Source: Candidatus Mycolicibacterium alkanivorans | Lineage (GTDB): Bacteria > Actinomycetota > Actinomycetes > Mycobacteriales > Mycobacteriaceae | Assembly (NCBI RefSeq): GCF_022760805.1 | Contig: NZ_JAIVFL010000001.1 | Span: forward strand, 682,001-746,000 | Direction of reading: 5' to 3' | Length of the DNA stretch: 64,000 nucleotides | In this document: positions 1 to 9,146 of the stretch, piece by piece | How the letters are laid out: every line of letters begins with the position of its first letter | How positions within the stretch are numbered: the first letter of the stretch is position 1 | Made by a program: the position numbers and the translations under genes | The notes under the pieces: generated by a model | What the model was told of the DNA's origin: nothing | Seen by the model: only the letters and a program-made list of their open reading frames with translations | Databases searched by the model: none

Positions 1-290
1 AGACCGTCCGCGACCGTGAGCATGCCGACGAGATCAAGGCCGCTATTGCCGGTCTGGGCTCGATCACGCTGCCGGTGAAGGCTGCGGCGGACTCGGGCAA
101 GCTGTTCGGTTCGGTGACCGCCAACGACATCGTCAGCGCGATCAAGAAGGCCGGCGGTCCCAGCCTGGACAAGCGCGCAGTGCAGTTGCCCAAGGCACAC
201 ATCAGGGCGACTGGAACTCACACCGTCGGCGTGCACCTGCACCCCGAGGTCAACGTTGATGTCACGCTGGACGTCGTCGCCCAGAGTTAG
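1..290 (+). CDS. rplI: 50S ribosomal protein L9, C-terminal part
   Basis: Only the 3' part is in the window; the frame is open from base 3 and ends in TAG at 288-290. L9 binds 23S rRNA near the L1 stalk of the large subunit. The visible residues match the L9 C-terminal domain: a helix rich in Ala and Glu, then KLFGSVT, the motif pattern of this family, and a beta-rich tail with GVHLHPEV. In mycobacteria rplI ends the rpsF-ssb-rpsR-rplI operon and dnaB follows, exactly as here, so this side of the window is the conserved chromosome. The start codon lies upstream of the window. Confidence 0.95.
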   Translation, partial: TVRDREHADEIKAAIAGLGSITLPVKAAADSGKLFGSVTANDIVSAIKKAGGPSLDKRAVQLPKAHIRATGTHTVGVHLHPEVNVDVTLDVVAQS

Positions 291-303
291 CCGCAAGCGT
301 CAG

Positions 304-344
304 ATTCCCCGGGTGTTGGCCCTTCGCGGCCGCACCCGGGGAAT
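304..344 (+). terminator. Hairpin terminator after rplI
   Basis: A perfect 12-bp stem, ATTCCCCGGGTG paired with CACCCGGGGAAT, encloses a 17-base loop that holds its own GGCC/GGCC pairing. It starts 13 bases after the rplI stop. There is no T-run, which is usual for mycobacterial intrinsic terminators. It probably ends the ribosomal protein operon ahead of dnaB. Confidence 0.75.
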
Positions 345-476
345 TGCTGTATTCGTGGCGAACTCTTCACGTGTGGTCAGCCACAGCTAATCTTCCCTGC
401 CGTTCACCTGGTGCCCAAGGTTCGGCAACACAACGCGCCCGAGAACGCAACCCGGGCCGACACGCCGAACGACTTG

Positions 477-603
477 CCATCCACAGGCCATGAGCGGGGC
501 TAATGTGCCTCTATCAGGGCAAACCAGCGAAAAATGCATAGTGATCCACAGGTTTTCCCCAACGCCTCAACATTAGTTCCGCAGCTATCCACAAGCCACT
601 AAC
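477..603. promoter_or_regulatory. Cluster of three DnaA-box-like sites upstream of dnaB
   Basis: In the 480-base gap between rplI and dnaB three nonamers end in ATCCACA: CCATCCACA (477-485), TGATCCACA (542-550) and CTATCCACA (595-603). They resemble the actinobacterial DnaA box TTGTCCACA or TTATCCACA, with one or two mismatches in the first three bases, and all have the same orientation. DnaA control of the replicative helicase gene is an inference. The remaining gap (345-476 and 604-770) shows no gene; it must hold the dnaB promoter. Confidence 0.4.
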
Positions 604-770
604 AGGTTGGTGAACAGGCCGGAGTTGCGGTACTCCCGGCAACGTCTAGCGTGAAGCGGTCGGCGGTGCAGATCCAATCCTCGGCGGCGGTGTTGTCGGT
701 GTCACGGGGTAGAAGTCTTGACATAGATCGAACAGGCGTTCGGCAGATTTGAGGGGGTGTGGGTCACTCG

Positions 771-2570
771 ATGGCGGTCGTTGACGATCTCGGTCAGCCC
801 GGGATGGCGTGCCCGCCCAGCGAGGATTTCGGTCGGCAGCCGCCGCAGGATCTTGCCGCCGAGCAGTCGGTGCTGGGCGGCATGCTGCTGAGCAAGGACG
901 CCATCGCCGACGTCCTCGAGCGGCTGCGCCCCGGCGACTTCTACCGGCCCGCCCACCAGAACGTCTACGACGCGATCCTCGACCTCTATGGCCGTGGCGA
1001 GCCTGCCGACGCCGTCACCGTCGGTGCAGAACTCGATCGCCGTGGTCTGCTGCGCCGCATCGGCGGACTGCCCTATCTGCACACCCTGATCTCGACGGTG
1101 CCCACGGCGGCCAACGCCGGGTACTACGCCGGCATCGTCGCCGAGAAAGCGCTGCTGCGCCGGCTGGTGGAGGCCGGCACCCGGGTGGTGCAGTACGGCT
1201 ACGCCGGGGCCGAGGGCGCCGACGTCAACGAGATCGTCGACCGCGCTCAGGCCGAGATCTACGACGTCACCGAGCGGCGCACGTCCGAGGACTTCCTGCC
1301 CCTCGAACAACTGCTGCAACCGACGATGGACGAGATCGACGCCATCGCCTCGCAGGGTGGTCTCTCACGCGGTGTACCGACGGGGTTCACCGAGCTTGAC
1401 GAGCTGACCAACGGCTTGCACCCCGGTCAGATGATCGTGGTCGCGGCTCGTCCGGGTATGGGCAAGGCGCTTGCGCTGGACACGCCCCTGCCCACGCCGG
1501 GTGGCTGGACCACCATGGGCGAGGTCGCCGTGGGCGACTATCTGATCGGCGCCGACGGGCGTCCCACTCGCGTCGTTGCCGCCACCGAAGTCATGCTCGG
1601 CCAGCCTTGCTACGAGATTGAGTTCGCCGACGGCACGGTGATTGTGGCGGATGCTGAGCACCAATGGCCCACGGCTGGCGGTATCCGTACCACCATGACA
1701 TTGCGGGCCGGTGCGGATGTGGTGACCGCGGCCGCCGCGCGGCAGCTTGTCGGCGCAGGCAGCCCGCTGCCTACCGCGTTCGGGGTGGCCGAAGTTCGCC
1801 CCATCGACAGCGTGCCGGTGCGGTGCGTCCAGGTCGACAATGACGACCACCTCTACCTCGCGAGCCGCGCGATGATTCCGACCCACAACTCAACTCTGGG
1901 CTTGGATTTCCTGCGGTCCTGCTCGATCAAGAACCGAATGCCGAGCATCGTGTTCTCGTTGGAGATGAGCAAGTCCGAGATCGTGATGCGACTGTTATCG
2001 GCCGAGGCCAAGATCAAGCTCGCCGATATGCGCTCAGGTCGGATGAGTGATGACGACTGGACCCGCCTGGCGCGGCGGATGAGCGAAATCAGCGAAGCGC
2101 CTTTGTACATCGACGATTCGCCGAACTTGACGATGATGGAGATCCGCGCGAAGGCCCGTCGGCTGCATCAGAAGGCGGGGCTGCGGCTGATCGTGCTGGA
2201 CTACCTGCAGCTGATGACATCCGGGAAGAAGGTCGAGTCCCGCCAGCAGGAAGTCTCCGAATTCTCAAGGCAGATCAAGCTTTTGGCAAAGGAGCTGGAA
2301 GTTCCGGTCGTCGCCATGAGCCAGTTGAACCGTGGTCCCGAGCAACGCACCGACAAGAAGCCGATGCTGGCCGACCTCCGCGAATCGGGTTCGATCGAGC
2401 AGGACGCCGACGTGGTCATCCTGCTGCACCGGCCCGACGCCTTTGAAAGCGATGACCCGCGCGGCGGCGAGGCAGACCTGATCATCGCCAAACACCGTGC
2501 AGGACCGACGAGAACTGTCACGGTGGCGCATCAGTTGCACCTGTCGCGTTTCACCAACATGGCGCGGTAG
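771..2570 (+). CDS. dnaB: Replicative DNA helicase DnaB with in-frame mini-intein
   Basis: DnaB is the hexameric 5'-3' helicase that opens DNA at the replication fork. The N-terminal primase-interacting domain (QDLAAEQSVLGGMLLS) and the RecA-like C-terminal ATPase domain are both complete. The Walker A motif RPGMGK is interrupted by a 141-residue intein and resumes as STLGLDFLR; removing the intein restores GMGKST. I chose ATG at 771 because MAVVDDLG is the usual mycobacterial start; a GTG at 759 is in frame but sits only one base after the GAGGGGG purine stretch. The C-terminus HLSRFTNMAR is intact, so the downstream Tn7-like transposon inserted without damaging the gene. No frameshift is seen. 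Confidence 0.97.
   Translation: MAVVDDLGQPGMACPPSEDFGRQPPQDLAAEQSVLGGMLLSKDAIADVLERLRPGDFYRPAHQNVYDAILDLYGRGEPADAVTVGAELDRRGLLRRIGGLPYLHTLISTVPTAANAGYYAGIVAEKALLRRLVEAGTRVVQYGYAGAEGADVNEIVDRAQAEIYDVTERRTSEDFLPLEQLLQPTMDEIDAIASQGGLSRGVPTGFTELDELTNGLHPGQMIVVAARPGMGKALALDTPLPTPGGWTTMGEVAVGDYLIGADGRPTRVVAATEVMLGQPCYEIEFADGTVIVADAEHQWPTAGGIRTTMTLRAGADVVTAAAARQLVGAGSPLPTAFGVAEVRPIDSVPVRCVQVDNDDHLYLASRAMIPTHNSTLGLDFLRSCSIKNRMPSIVFSLEMSKSEIVMRLLSAEAKIKLADMRSGRMSDDDWTRLARRMSEISEAPLYIDDSPNLTMMEIRAKARRLHQKAGLRLIVLDYLQLMTSGKKVESRQQEVSEFSRQIKLLAKELEVPVVAMSQLNRGPEQRTDKKPMLADLRESGSIEQDADVVILLHRPDAFESDDPRGGEADLIIAKHRAGPTRTVTVAHQLHLSRFTNMAR
1467..1889 (+). other. Class 3 mini-intein in DnaB
   Basis: The 141-codon insert runs from ALALDTPLPT to MIPTHN and is followed by Ser+1. 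It starts with Ala rather than Cys or Ser, so a standard intein N-S acyl shift at residue 1 is impossible. It carries the class 3 triplet Trp67 (HQWPT), Cys120 (VRCVQV) and Thr139 (PTHN), where the internal Cys makes the branched intermediate, as known for mycobacterial and phage DnaB inteins of this class. The terminal His-Asn pair is present. No LAGLIDADG or other homing endonuclease domain fits between blocks B and F, so it is a mini-intein that cannot home by itself. Insertion is at the Walker A lysine. Confidence 0.93.
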
Positions 2571-2576
2571 GGGTGT

Positions 2577-2581
2577 CGGTT
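2577..2581. repeat. Target site duplication CGGTT, dnaB side
   Basis: CGGTT lies immediately before the TGTAGG terminus at 2582 and starts seven bases after the dnaB TAG. The same five bases occur at 31515-31519, directly after a distal transposon end and before another TGTAGG terminus. A 5-bp duplication is what Tn7-family transposases leave. The repeated TGT-CGGNN-TGTAG context (also at 26421-26433) supports this as the attachment site. Confidence 0.75.
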
Positions 2582-2657
2582 TGTAGGGTCTCACGGAACG
2601 TGGCGGAATCTCACGAGTGATGGCGGAGTGATGGCGGATCCGCCACGTTCGTGAGAC
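2582..2657 (+). mobile_element. dnaB-proximal end of Tn7-like transposon (module 1)
   Basis: The end starts TGTAGGGTCTCACGG and contains spaced GTCTCAC / TCTCACG / CGTGAGAC motifs, as expected for multiple TnsB-binding sites. A near-perfect inverted repeat (2588-2607 against 2639-2657, one extra base in the left arm) can form a 19-bp stem around a 31-base loop; it could also terminate dnaB transcription. The internal ends at 21313 and 31520 share the TGTAGGTTCTCA start and a further pair TTCTCC and TGTCTCATGAGACA. tnsA begins 86 bases further in, which corresponds to the right end of Tn7. Confidence 0.75.
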
Positions 2658-2743
2658 ACGCAGGTTGTTCAATCCCAAGGGTGCGTCGAAGGCCATGTGA
2701 CGATCAGGTCACCAAAGCAGTCTGATCCGATTGCAGGGCCGAG

Positions 2744-3487
2744 GTGATTGCCGTGGGCCATAGTGCAGAGAAGGCGTCGGGTGTCTCTGTCTCATACCGA
2801 CGTGCGGACGACCTGAGGGAAGTGGCACGAGAGTGGGCTGCGGCGGGGGCCGACGAACTTGCCAGCGCGACTCCGTGGCGGACGTTCAGGTGGCACCGCG
2901 GGCAGAAGCACTACTCGGGTACCTACTGGTCGAGCACCCTCGGCAGTCACGTCATCTACGAATCACGACTTGAGTTGGCGCGCTTACTCTTTGCCGATTT
3001 CGACATCAGTGTGCGGCAGATCGTTGCCCAACCGTTTCTGCTCCGAGCTTCAGTTGACCGCAAGCCACGCAGGCACATCCCGGATTACTTGCTAAACACG
3101 GACACCGGCCCCGTAGTCGTGGATGTGAAACCCGCCCGCCGTCTCGCGGATCCCAAAGTGGCTTTCACATTCGAGTGGACTCGCGAACTCGTTGAGGCAC
3201 GCGGCTGGCGCTATGAAGTGGCGACCGAGCCCAACGCGGTTGAGTTGGAGAATGTCCGTTTCCTTGCGGGATACCGGCGCAGCTGGTTGTTCCGTTCAGA
3301 GTTGCTGGCACAAGTGCGGGAGAAGAATCTGGATGGCTCACCACTCGCGAATGCGTTCAAGTGTCTGCCAGGGGAGCCGATCAATCATGTCAAGTCTGCC
3401 GTGCTGCACCTTCTCTGGCGCCAAGAACTTCAGATCGATCTGAGCGAGCGACTAAGCGAGCGAACAGAATTGAGGATGTCGGCATGA
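2744..3487 (+). CDS. tnsA: TnsA-like endonuclease of Tn7-like transposon
   Basis: TnsA is the restriction-enzyme-like subunit of the heteromeric transposase; it cuts the 5' strands at the transposon ends so that the element moves by cut-and-paste. Visible active-site residues are Glu73 in HVIYESRLE, Asp114 in HIPDYLL, and Lys129 in VVVDVK, the E-D-xK pattern and spacing of Tn7 TnsA (E63, D114, K132). Length 247 aa against 273 in Tn7. GTG 2744 opens the frame; GTG 2753 has the better-placed GAGG and could be the real start. The stop overlaps the tnsB ATG in ATGA. A truncated second tnsA lies at 21356-23096. Confidence 0.9.
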   Translation: MIAVGHSAEKASGVSVSYRRADDLREVAREWAAAGADELASATPWRTFRWHRGQKHYSGTYWSSTLGSHVIYESRLELARLLFADFDISVRQIVAQPFLLRASVDRKPRRHIPDYLLNTDTGPVVVDVKPARRLADPKVAFTFEWTRELVEARGWRYEVATEPNAVELENVRFLAGYRRSWLFRSELLAQVREKNLDGSPLANAFKCLPGEPINHVKSAVLHLLWRQELQIDLSERLSERTELRMSA

Positions 3488-5634
3488 CTTCAGCTGGGGT
3501 ACGAATCGGCGTGGGCACCAGGCTCGTGCACGATGGTGAGTTGGTGGAGATCGTTGAGATCCACACGGGCCAGACAGGTATGGACGTCGTATTGAAAGGG
3601 ACGTCGAAGAAGGCGGTCATCCGAGCCCGCCTCAACGAACTTCTCATGTCAGACAGCACACGAGTGATCCCGGATTCGGAGGGACCGTGCAGCGATGACG
3701 ACTTCGAGCCTGCCGGGCTTGTGCTCGCACAGCTCAGCGACGTCGAGCGCAAAGAAATGATCGAGCGAGCGGCGCACGTCCGCGAAGTGCTCACCGGATT
3801 CCGTTCGGGTAGTGCGGAGTTGGCGCTTCCCGGGGAGCCCCGACCGGAGTATCAAGCAGTTGTGCCCCTGTCGAGACGTTACGCAAGCAAGGGGCGCGAG
3901 CTCGGTGCCGGTGTGCGATCCATCGAACGTTGGGTTCAGCAGTTCCAGAAGCACGGTGAAGCGGGTCTGGCGTCGACGCGGGAGAGGAGGACCGCAGGCC
4001 CGGGTGCGAATGTCGACCCGCGGTGGACCGAGACCGCCATTGAAGTGATGGTGGAGCACACAGACCAGTCGCGCCCGTCGCAGACAATGGTGATCACGCG
4101 CGCCAACGCCAGAGTCGTCGCGCGGTTCGGCGACGGTGCCGTGGAATTACCGTCCCGTGCAACGGCATTCCGCGTCCTTGCCGAGCTGGAGAGCCGGTAC
4201 CCGACCTTTCGGTTGAGCACCAAACGGAACCGCGACATCGCCGAGCGGCCGGACGGAGTGTACGGAAAGCTGCGCCCGACCCGGCCTGGTGAGTACCTAT
4301 TGATGGACACCACGCGGCTGGATGTTTTTGCGATGGATCCGATCACCTTGCGGTGGATGCAGGCCGAACTGACGATCGGAATGGACTGGTACACCCGGTG
4401 CGTCACAGGAATCAGTTTGACGCCGGTGTCCACGAAGTCGGTCGACGCTGCGTCCGTGTTGTATCAGGCTTATCGGCCCCGACCAGCGGGTAAGGATTGG
4501 CCAGCCCAAGCGGTATGGCCCGAGCACGGTGTCCCAAGGTCGGTCCTGATCGATGTCGATGCGATTGATGGGTCCCTGGTCGGCGCGGCTGGGCCGGCGA
4601 TCGTGCCGGAAACCATCGTTATTGATCACGGCAAGATTTTTGTATCAGACCATCTGACGAGTGTGTGTCAGCGGATGGGGATTTCGATCCAGCCTGCGCG
4701 ATTGCGGACGGGTCGAGATAAGGGGCCGGTGGAGCGGTTCTTCCGCACTATCCGCGAGGACCTGCTGCAAGTCTTGCCGGGATACAAGGGCCCTGATGTG
4801 CACTCCCGCGGCCTGGATCCGGAGTCGGAGGCCTTCTTCTACATTGACGAGTTGGAGGCGATTATCCGCGAGTGGGTGGCCGTGGTGTATCACCGCCGAC
4901 CGCACGACAGTCTGATCGACCCGCATGTGCCGGGATTGCGAATGTCCCCGGCACAGATGTTTGAGCACGGTGTCGCTCGCGCCGGCTACATCGAGGCTCC
5001 GCGTGATCCCGATTTGGCCTACGAGTTCCTGAAGACAGAGTTCCGGAAGATCCAGCACTACGGCGTGGACTTCGGTTCCCGCCGCTACAACGGTCCGGCA
5101 CTGAACTCGTATCGCAACATGACCAGCCCATACAAGGGGAAAGTCAAGGGCCGCTGGCCCATTCATTACGATCCCGACGACGTCACCCGCGTCTACTTCC
5201 GCGACCCAGAGACACGCAACTGGCACACCCTGATGTGGGAGCACACACCGGCTATGGAGATGCCGCTCAGCGAGGACGCTCTGCAATTCGCGCGCAAGCT
5301 CGCAGCCTCGAAGTACACCTACCCCGACGATCGGCTCGCGGTGGCGAATCTGTTGGAGCGGTGGAACCTCGGGTTGGGGTCCACGCTGGCGGAACGCCGC
5401 ATGGCGTTGCGGCTCTCCCGCGGCGCCACCCTGATCGACGAGACCGAGACACAGGACGAGGTCGTTACCCTGCCGTCGGTCGCTCGTGTGCTGGCGACAG
5501 CAGATCCCCCCGCTGCCGAGGACCCGGACAGGACGATCGACGAACTCGACCCCGACTTCGGCGATGACGATGCTGAGGATGAACTCGACGACTACGCCAA
5601 CGACTTTTACGCCGAGGCGCTGGACGACGCGTGA
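3484..5634 (+). CDS. tnsB: TnsB-like DDE transposase of Tn7-like transposon
   Basis: TnsB binds the transposon ends, cuts the 3' strands and joins them to target DNA. The 716-aa protein has helix-turn-helix segments near residues 125-190 (GAGVRSIERWVQQFQKHGEA), then an RNase H-fold core with Asp275 (LLMDTTRLD), Asp381 (IVIDHGK) and Glu417 (GPVERFF), the DDE triad, followed by a beta-barrel region and an acidic tail (residues ~675-716) that probably contacts TnsC. I start at ATG 3484, overlapping the tnsA stop; the frame is open further upstream but inside tnsA. The stop overlaps the tnsC start (TGATG). Length matches Tn7 TnsB (702 aa). Confidence 0.93.
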   Translation: MTSAGVRIGVGTRLVHDGELVEIVEIHTGQTGMDVVLKGTSKKAVIRARLNELLMSDSTRVIPDSEGPCSDDDFEPAGLVLAQLSDVERKEMIERAAHVREVLTGFRSGSAELALPGEPRPEYQAVVPLSRRYASKGRELGAGVRSIERWVQQFQKHGEAGLASTRERRTAGPGANVDPRWTETAIEVMVEHTDQSRPSQTMVITRANARVVARFGDGAVELPSRATAFRVLAELESRYPTFRLSTKRNRDIAERPDGVYGKLRPTRPGEYLLMDTTRLDVFAMDPITLRWMQAELTIGMDWYTRCVTGISLTPVSTKSVDAASVLYQAYRPRPAGKDWPAQAVWPEHGVPRSVLIDVDAIDGSLVGAAGPAIVPETIVIDHGKIFVSDHLTSVCQRMGISIQPARLRTGRDKGPVERFFRTIREDLLQVLPGYKGPDVHSRGLDPESEAFFYIDELEAIIREWVAVVYHRRPHDSLIDPHVPGLRMSPAQMFEHGVARAGYIEAPRDPDLAYEFLKTEFRKIQHYGVDFGSRRYNGPALNSYRNMTSPYKGKVKGRWPIHYDPDDVTRVYFRDPETRNWHTLMWEHTPAMEMPLSEDALQFARKLAASKYTYPDDRLAVANLLERWNLGLGSTLAERRMALRLSRGATLIDETETQDEVVTLPSVARVLATADPPAAEDPDRTIDELDPDFGDDDAEDELDDYANDFYAEALDDA

Positions 5635-6758
5635 TGGCCAAGAAGAATTTGGCACAGGAAGTGACCGAGTCCCGGTTGGACAATCTCACGTTGGCCCGCA
5701 AGGAGGGTTGGCAGCGATTTGTGAACACCGCTGCCCGGATCCCGCCGGAGCCATTGACCCGTAAGGAACTTGAGGAGCTCAGCGAAGAAGCCTACGACGA
5801 CTACAACCGGCAGCGCCGCGAGTGGCACGCCAATCTCGGTCCGATCAAGACACCGCAGCTGGCAGCCCTGCATGAGGACTTGTGGGACATCGTCGACAGC
5901 AACGCCCAGGACGGCGATAAGGCCAAAGGCGCGGTGGCGATCGACGCGTTTCCCGGACTCGGGAAGACCACATCGGTGCTGGACTTCGCCAAGAAGTTCC
6001 ACCGCCGCGAAATCAAAGAACAGGGAACCGAAACCAGCGCGGGCGACGAGCGGTGGCCGGTATGCCGGGTCGGGTTGACCGGTAACACCGGCATGGTCGA
6101 ATTCAACCGGGCGATGTTGTCGTTCTTTGCCCATCCGGGGATGTCGCGCGGCAACGCCGCCCACTTCGCCCACCGAGCACTGGACTGTGTACTGACGTGT
6201 GAGACCAAGCTGCTGATCGTGGACGATCTGCATTTTCTGCGCTGGCGCAACACCGTCGGAGTGGAGATCAGCAACCATTTCAAGTACATCGCCAACGAGT
6301 TTCCTGTCACCCTGATCTTCGTCGGCGTTGGATTGGCGGCGCGGGGACTGTTCTCCGAAGGGCATTCCTACGAGGACGCGGTGATCGCTCAAACCGGCAG
6401 ACGCACCACCAAACTCGACATGCGCCCCTTCGTGATCGACACAGATGAAGACAGGCGCGCATGGCGCCAACTGCTCCTCGCGTTGGAGAAGCGGATCGTG
6501 CTGGTCGACAAGCATCCCGGAATGTTGGCCGACGACCTCTCTGACTATCTGTTCGCCCGCAGCACCGGGCATATCGGTTCGCTCATGACCCTGATCAATC
6601 GCGGCTGCCAGCGAGCTGTGCGCACCGGTGCGGAAGTCCTATCCCGTGAGCTGATGGATCTTGTTAAGAATGACGAGGCATCGGAAAAGGCCCGCCAGGA
6701 CCTGGAGCTGGCCTTCGATGCGCGACGGCTGACGACAAGGATCGGTAAGGCCGGGTGA
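5634..6758 (+). CDS. tnsC: TnsC-like AAA+ ATPase, transposition regulator
   Basis: TnsC forms ATP-dependent filaments on target DNA and links the target selector (TniQ/TnsD) to TnsAB. The 374-aa product has Walker A PGLGKTT near residue 108 and Walker B LLIVDDLHFL near residue 197, then an arginine-rich sensor region around TGRRTTK. Size and motifs fit the TniB/TnsC group rather than the longer 555-aa Tn7 TnsC. ATG 5634 overlaps the tnsB stop by one base and the 3' end overlaps the tniQ1 GTG (GTGA), so tnsA-B-C-tniQ1-tniQ2 are one translationally coupled operon. No damage is seen. Confidence 0.92.
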   Translation: MAKKNLAQEVTESRLDNLTLARKEGWQRFVNTAARIPPEPLTRKELEELSEEAYDDYNRQRREWHANLGPIKTPQLAALHEDLWDIVDSNAQDGDKAKGAVAIDAFPGLGKTTSVLDFAKKFHRREIKEQGTETSAGDERWPVCRVGLTGNTGMVEFNRAMLSFFAHPGMSRGNAAHFAHRALDCVLTCETKLLIVDDLHFLRWRNTVGVEISNHFKYIANEFPVTLIFVGVGLAARGLFSEGHSYEDAVIAQTGRRTTKLDMRPFVIDTDEDRRAWRQLLLALEKRIVLVDKHPGMLADDLSDYLFARSTGHIGSLMTLINRGCQRAVRTGAEVLSRELMDLVKNDEASEKARQDLELAFDARRLTTRIGKAG

Positions 6759-9146
6759 ACACCGTGCGCACCCTGCCGATCCGCGTTGTCCCGGTCGACG
6801 GCGAGGCGATCGAGTCGTGGCTGGAAGCGATCGCCCATCGCACCCATACCGCGTTCGGCGACCTGCTGACCGCCGTAGGCCTGAGTCCGTACAACGGGAT
6901 GGGTACCACCGCGTGGATCGTGTGCCTGAATCCCGACGAGGTGGCGACGATCAGCACCGCGACTGGAATCAAGCCTGATGTGCTGGAAACGATGACACTG
7001 CAGCACTATTCGGGACGGGCGGTGCGCATCAAGCCCGACGCGCGGATGCTCAGCCGGGCATTTCCGTGGGGGCGTGGACGGGGATCGCGGTTCTGCCCAG
7101 CATGTTTGGAAACCACCGGCGGGCGCTGGCAATTGAGGTGGCGCTTGGGCTGGACATTCGCCTGCACCATCCATAACTGCTTGCTCGCCGACGCCTGTCC
7201 ACACTGCGGCGCGGTCCAGCGCCGCCGCACACACATCGGTGACATCATTCCCCAACCCGGCCGCTGCTCCCACCCCGCCCCTGACGCGACGGGGCGCAGC
7301 CCAACAAGGTGCGGCGCCGACCTCACCACCGCGGCCGTCGCCGTATTCGATTCGGATCACCCCGTGATACACGCGCAGCGCGTCGTGAACACCGTCCTCG
7401 ACCGCGACACCGTGACGTTCGGGGTGTACCAGACCGTGCCGCAGCCAGGGCTCAACGTCCTTGCCGATATCCGGGCCGTCGCCGGCCGCGCCCTGGCCTA
7501 CGCCACGCCGCAAGACCTGGAAACCGTTATACCGCAAGATCTCCTCGGTGTTTACCGGGCCACTGCCGAGCCCTCGGATTCGCGGTCCGGGCCCGCCCGA
7601 ACCGATACGAAGCCTGGCGGCACCGGCACGGGCCGCGACTGCCGCGGTCGGAGTGGTAGCCGCTGTGAACGCCTTGGATCGCCCCGACGTGGCGTCCGCC
7701 GGGGATACGCTGCGCTGGCTGGTGACCTCCTCACGGGAGCGCGGATCGGCCGTCCACGCAACGAACATCGCGTGGGGTAAGAGCACCTCGCCGGTGCTCA
7801 CCGGAGTTCAGCTCGCCGCACTCGGGCCGCTGCTCAACCCAAGCGATCAACTGCGTTACCGCATCGGCACTCCAATGCCGCACCATCCGGTCCCGGGCGC
7901 GGCGCGCACCGCGATACTGGCTGGGCGGTTGCCCTCGATGTTGTGGCCGACGTGGTCACTACCATTGGCCATCCCGGGTTGCCACCAATGGCAACTGCGC
8001 CCAGCACTGTCCGCCATCCTTCTGTTGGTCAACAGCAGGCTCAACCTCGATGAACCCGCCGGCGTGATCGACAGTCCCATCGAGGGCCACGCGGTCTCCC
8101 GTGTCCTGCAGCTCCTGGAAAAGCAGGACCAGTGGCGCAGCATTCGCGCCGCGCTCATCCGAATGGCCGACTACCTCGCTGACAATGACATCCCGATCGA
8201 CTACCAACGCCGTCGCCGCGCCGACTACGCCATGCTGCTGCCGGACAAGGTGTGGGCGCAGATCTGTCGCGACACCGCCACCCCGGGACCCCAGCCGGCC
8301 CGGGCAAGGATCGCCCGCTGCTTCATGTTCGAGCGCCTCAGCGGACAGCCCACCAGCACATCGCCATGGGCCCTGGACGACAGCGCCTTTCGTACAAAGA
8401 CCGCCGATTTCCCCGGCCATCTGACACCCGGACTCGCCCAAGCCCTCAATGAGCACGCGCACAAGTTTCTGACCGAGCAGGGTATCGACGACGAACCAGT
8501 GACATGGCAACCGCCGAACCGCGTGCTCGACAGGCTCGACCTCCCCGGACCCGACCCTGCCGCAGTCGACATTGCCGACCTACACCGCGTCATGGAGGTC
8601 GACGGGATCAGGCTCGGGACTGCTGCACACCGGTTAAACACGAGCCTCGACACCGTGCGCTACTTACTTGAAGCCCACCCCGCGCCCCGGCCGGATCCAC
8701 CCCACGGTGCACCACTGCCTACTGCCTACAACCGGGCGTACATGTCGGCGAAGGCGGTGCTCTCCCGCGAACAGCTCGCCGACCTATATGAACAGCAGCA
8801 CAGAGGACTGCGAGAGATTGCCGAAGCCATCGGTGTCAGCCGACAGATCGTCGCTCAGCTCGCCCGCCACTACGAGCTGCCGCTACGCGAACCCGGGCGG
8901 CGCCCACGGACGAGCATCGACCGAGACTGGCTCTACGACCAGTACGTCACCAAACGCCGGCCCCTGCGGGACATAGCCCAAGAGGCTGGTATGAGCACCG
9001 CCAACATGGCGCGCTGGGCGAAACGACACGCCGTCCCCATGCGTCGCCGCGGCGGCGCCAGTCACAACTCGGCCCTCGCCGCCCAGATCGGAGCCGCTGC
9101 AGCTCCCGGCCCGATCAAGCCAGCGCTGGCCGGGACCGTTACGTGA
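6755..9146 (+). pseudogene. tniQ: TniQ-family target selector 1, frameshifted
   Basis: TniQ/TnsD proteins recognise the attachment site and recruit TnsC. The N-terminal half (VRTLPIRVVPVDGEAIESW, then a zinc-binding RFCPACL...ACTIHNC...DACPHCG) is the TniQ domain; the C-terminal third has repeated helix-turn-helix units (LREIAEAIGVSRQIV, LRDIAQEAGMSTANM) suited to reading DNA. The frame breaks at ~7611-7621: the upstream frame reads DTKPG, the downstream frame AAPARAATAAVGV, and the homologous stretch of TniQ2 reads straight through as NKPGMAAPTRAATAAVGV. A four-base loss relative to TniQ2 explains it; total length 2392 nt is not a multiple of three. Intact it would be about 797 aa. Damage or a sequencing error are both possible. 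Confidence 0.85.

Noticed and set aside
4645..5655. 336-codon minus-strand ORF inside tnsB
   Set aside because: High-GC antisense shadow; tnsB has the catalytic motifs and correct overlaps.
7600..7625. Programmed frameshift in tniQ1
   Set aside because: No slippery heptamer, and alignment with TniQ2 is best explained by a four-base loss; left as damage.
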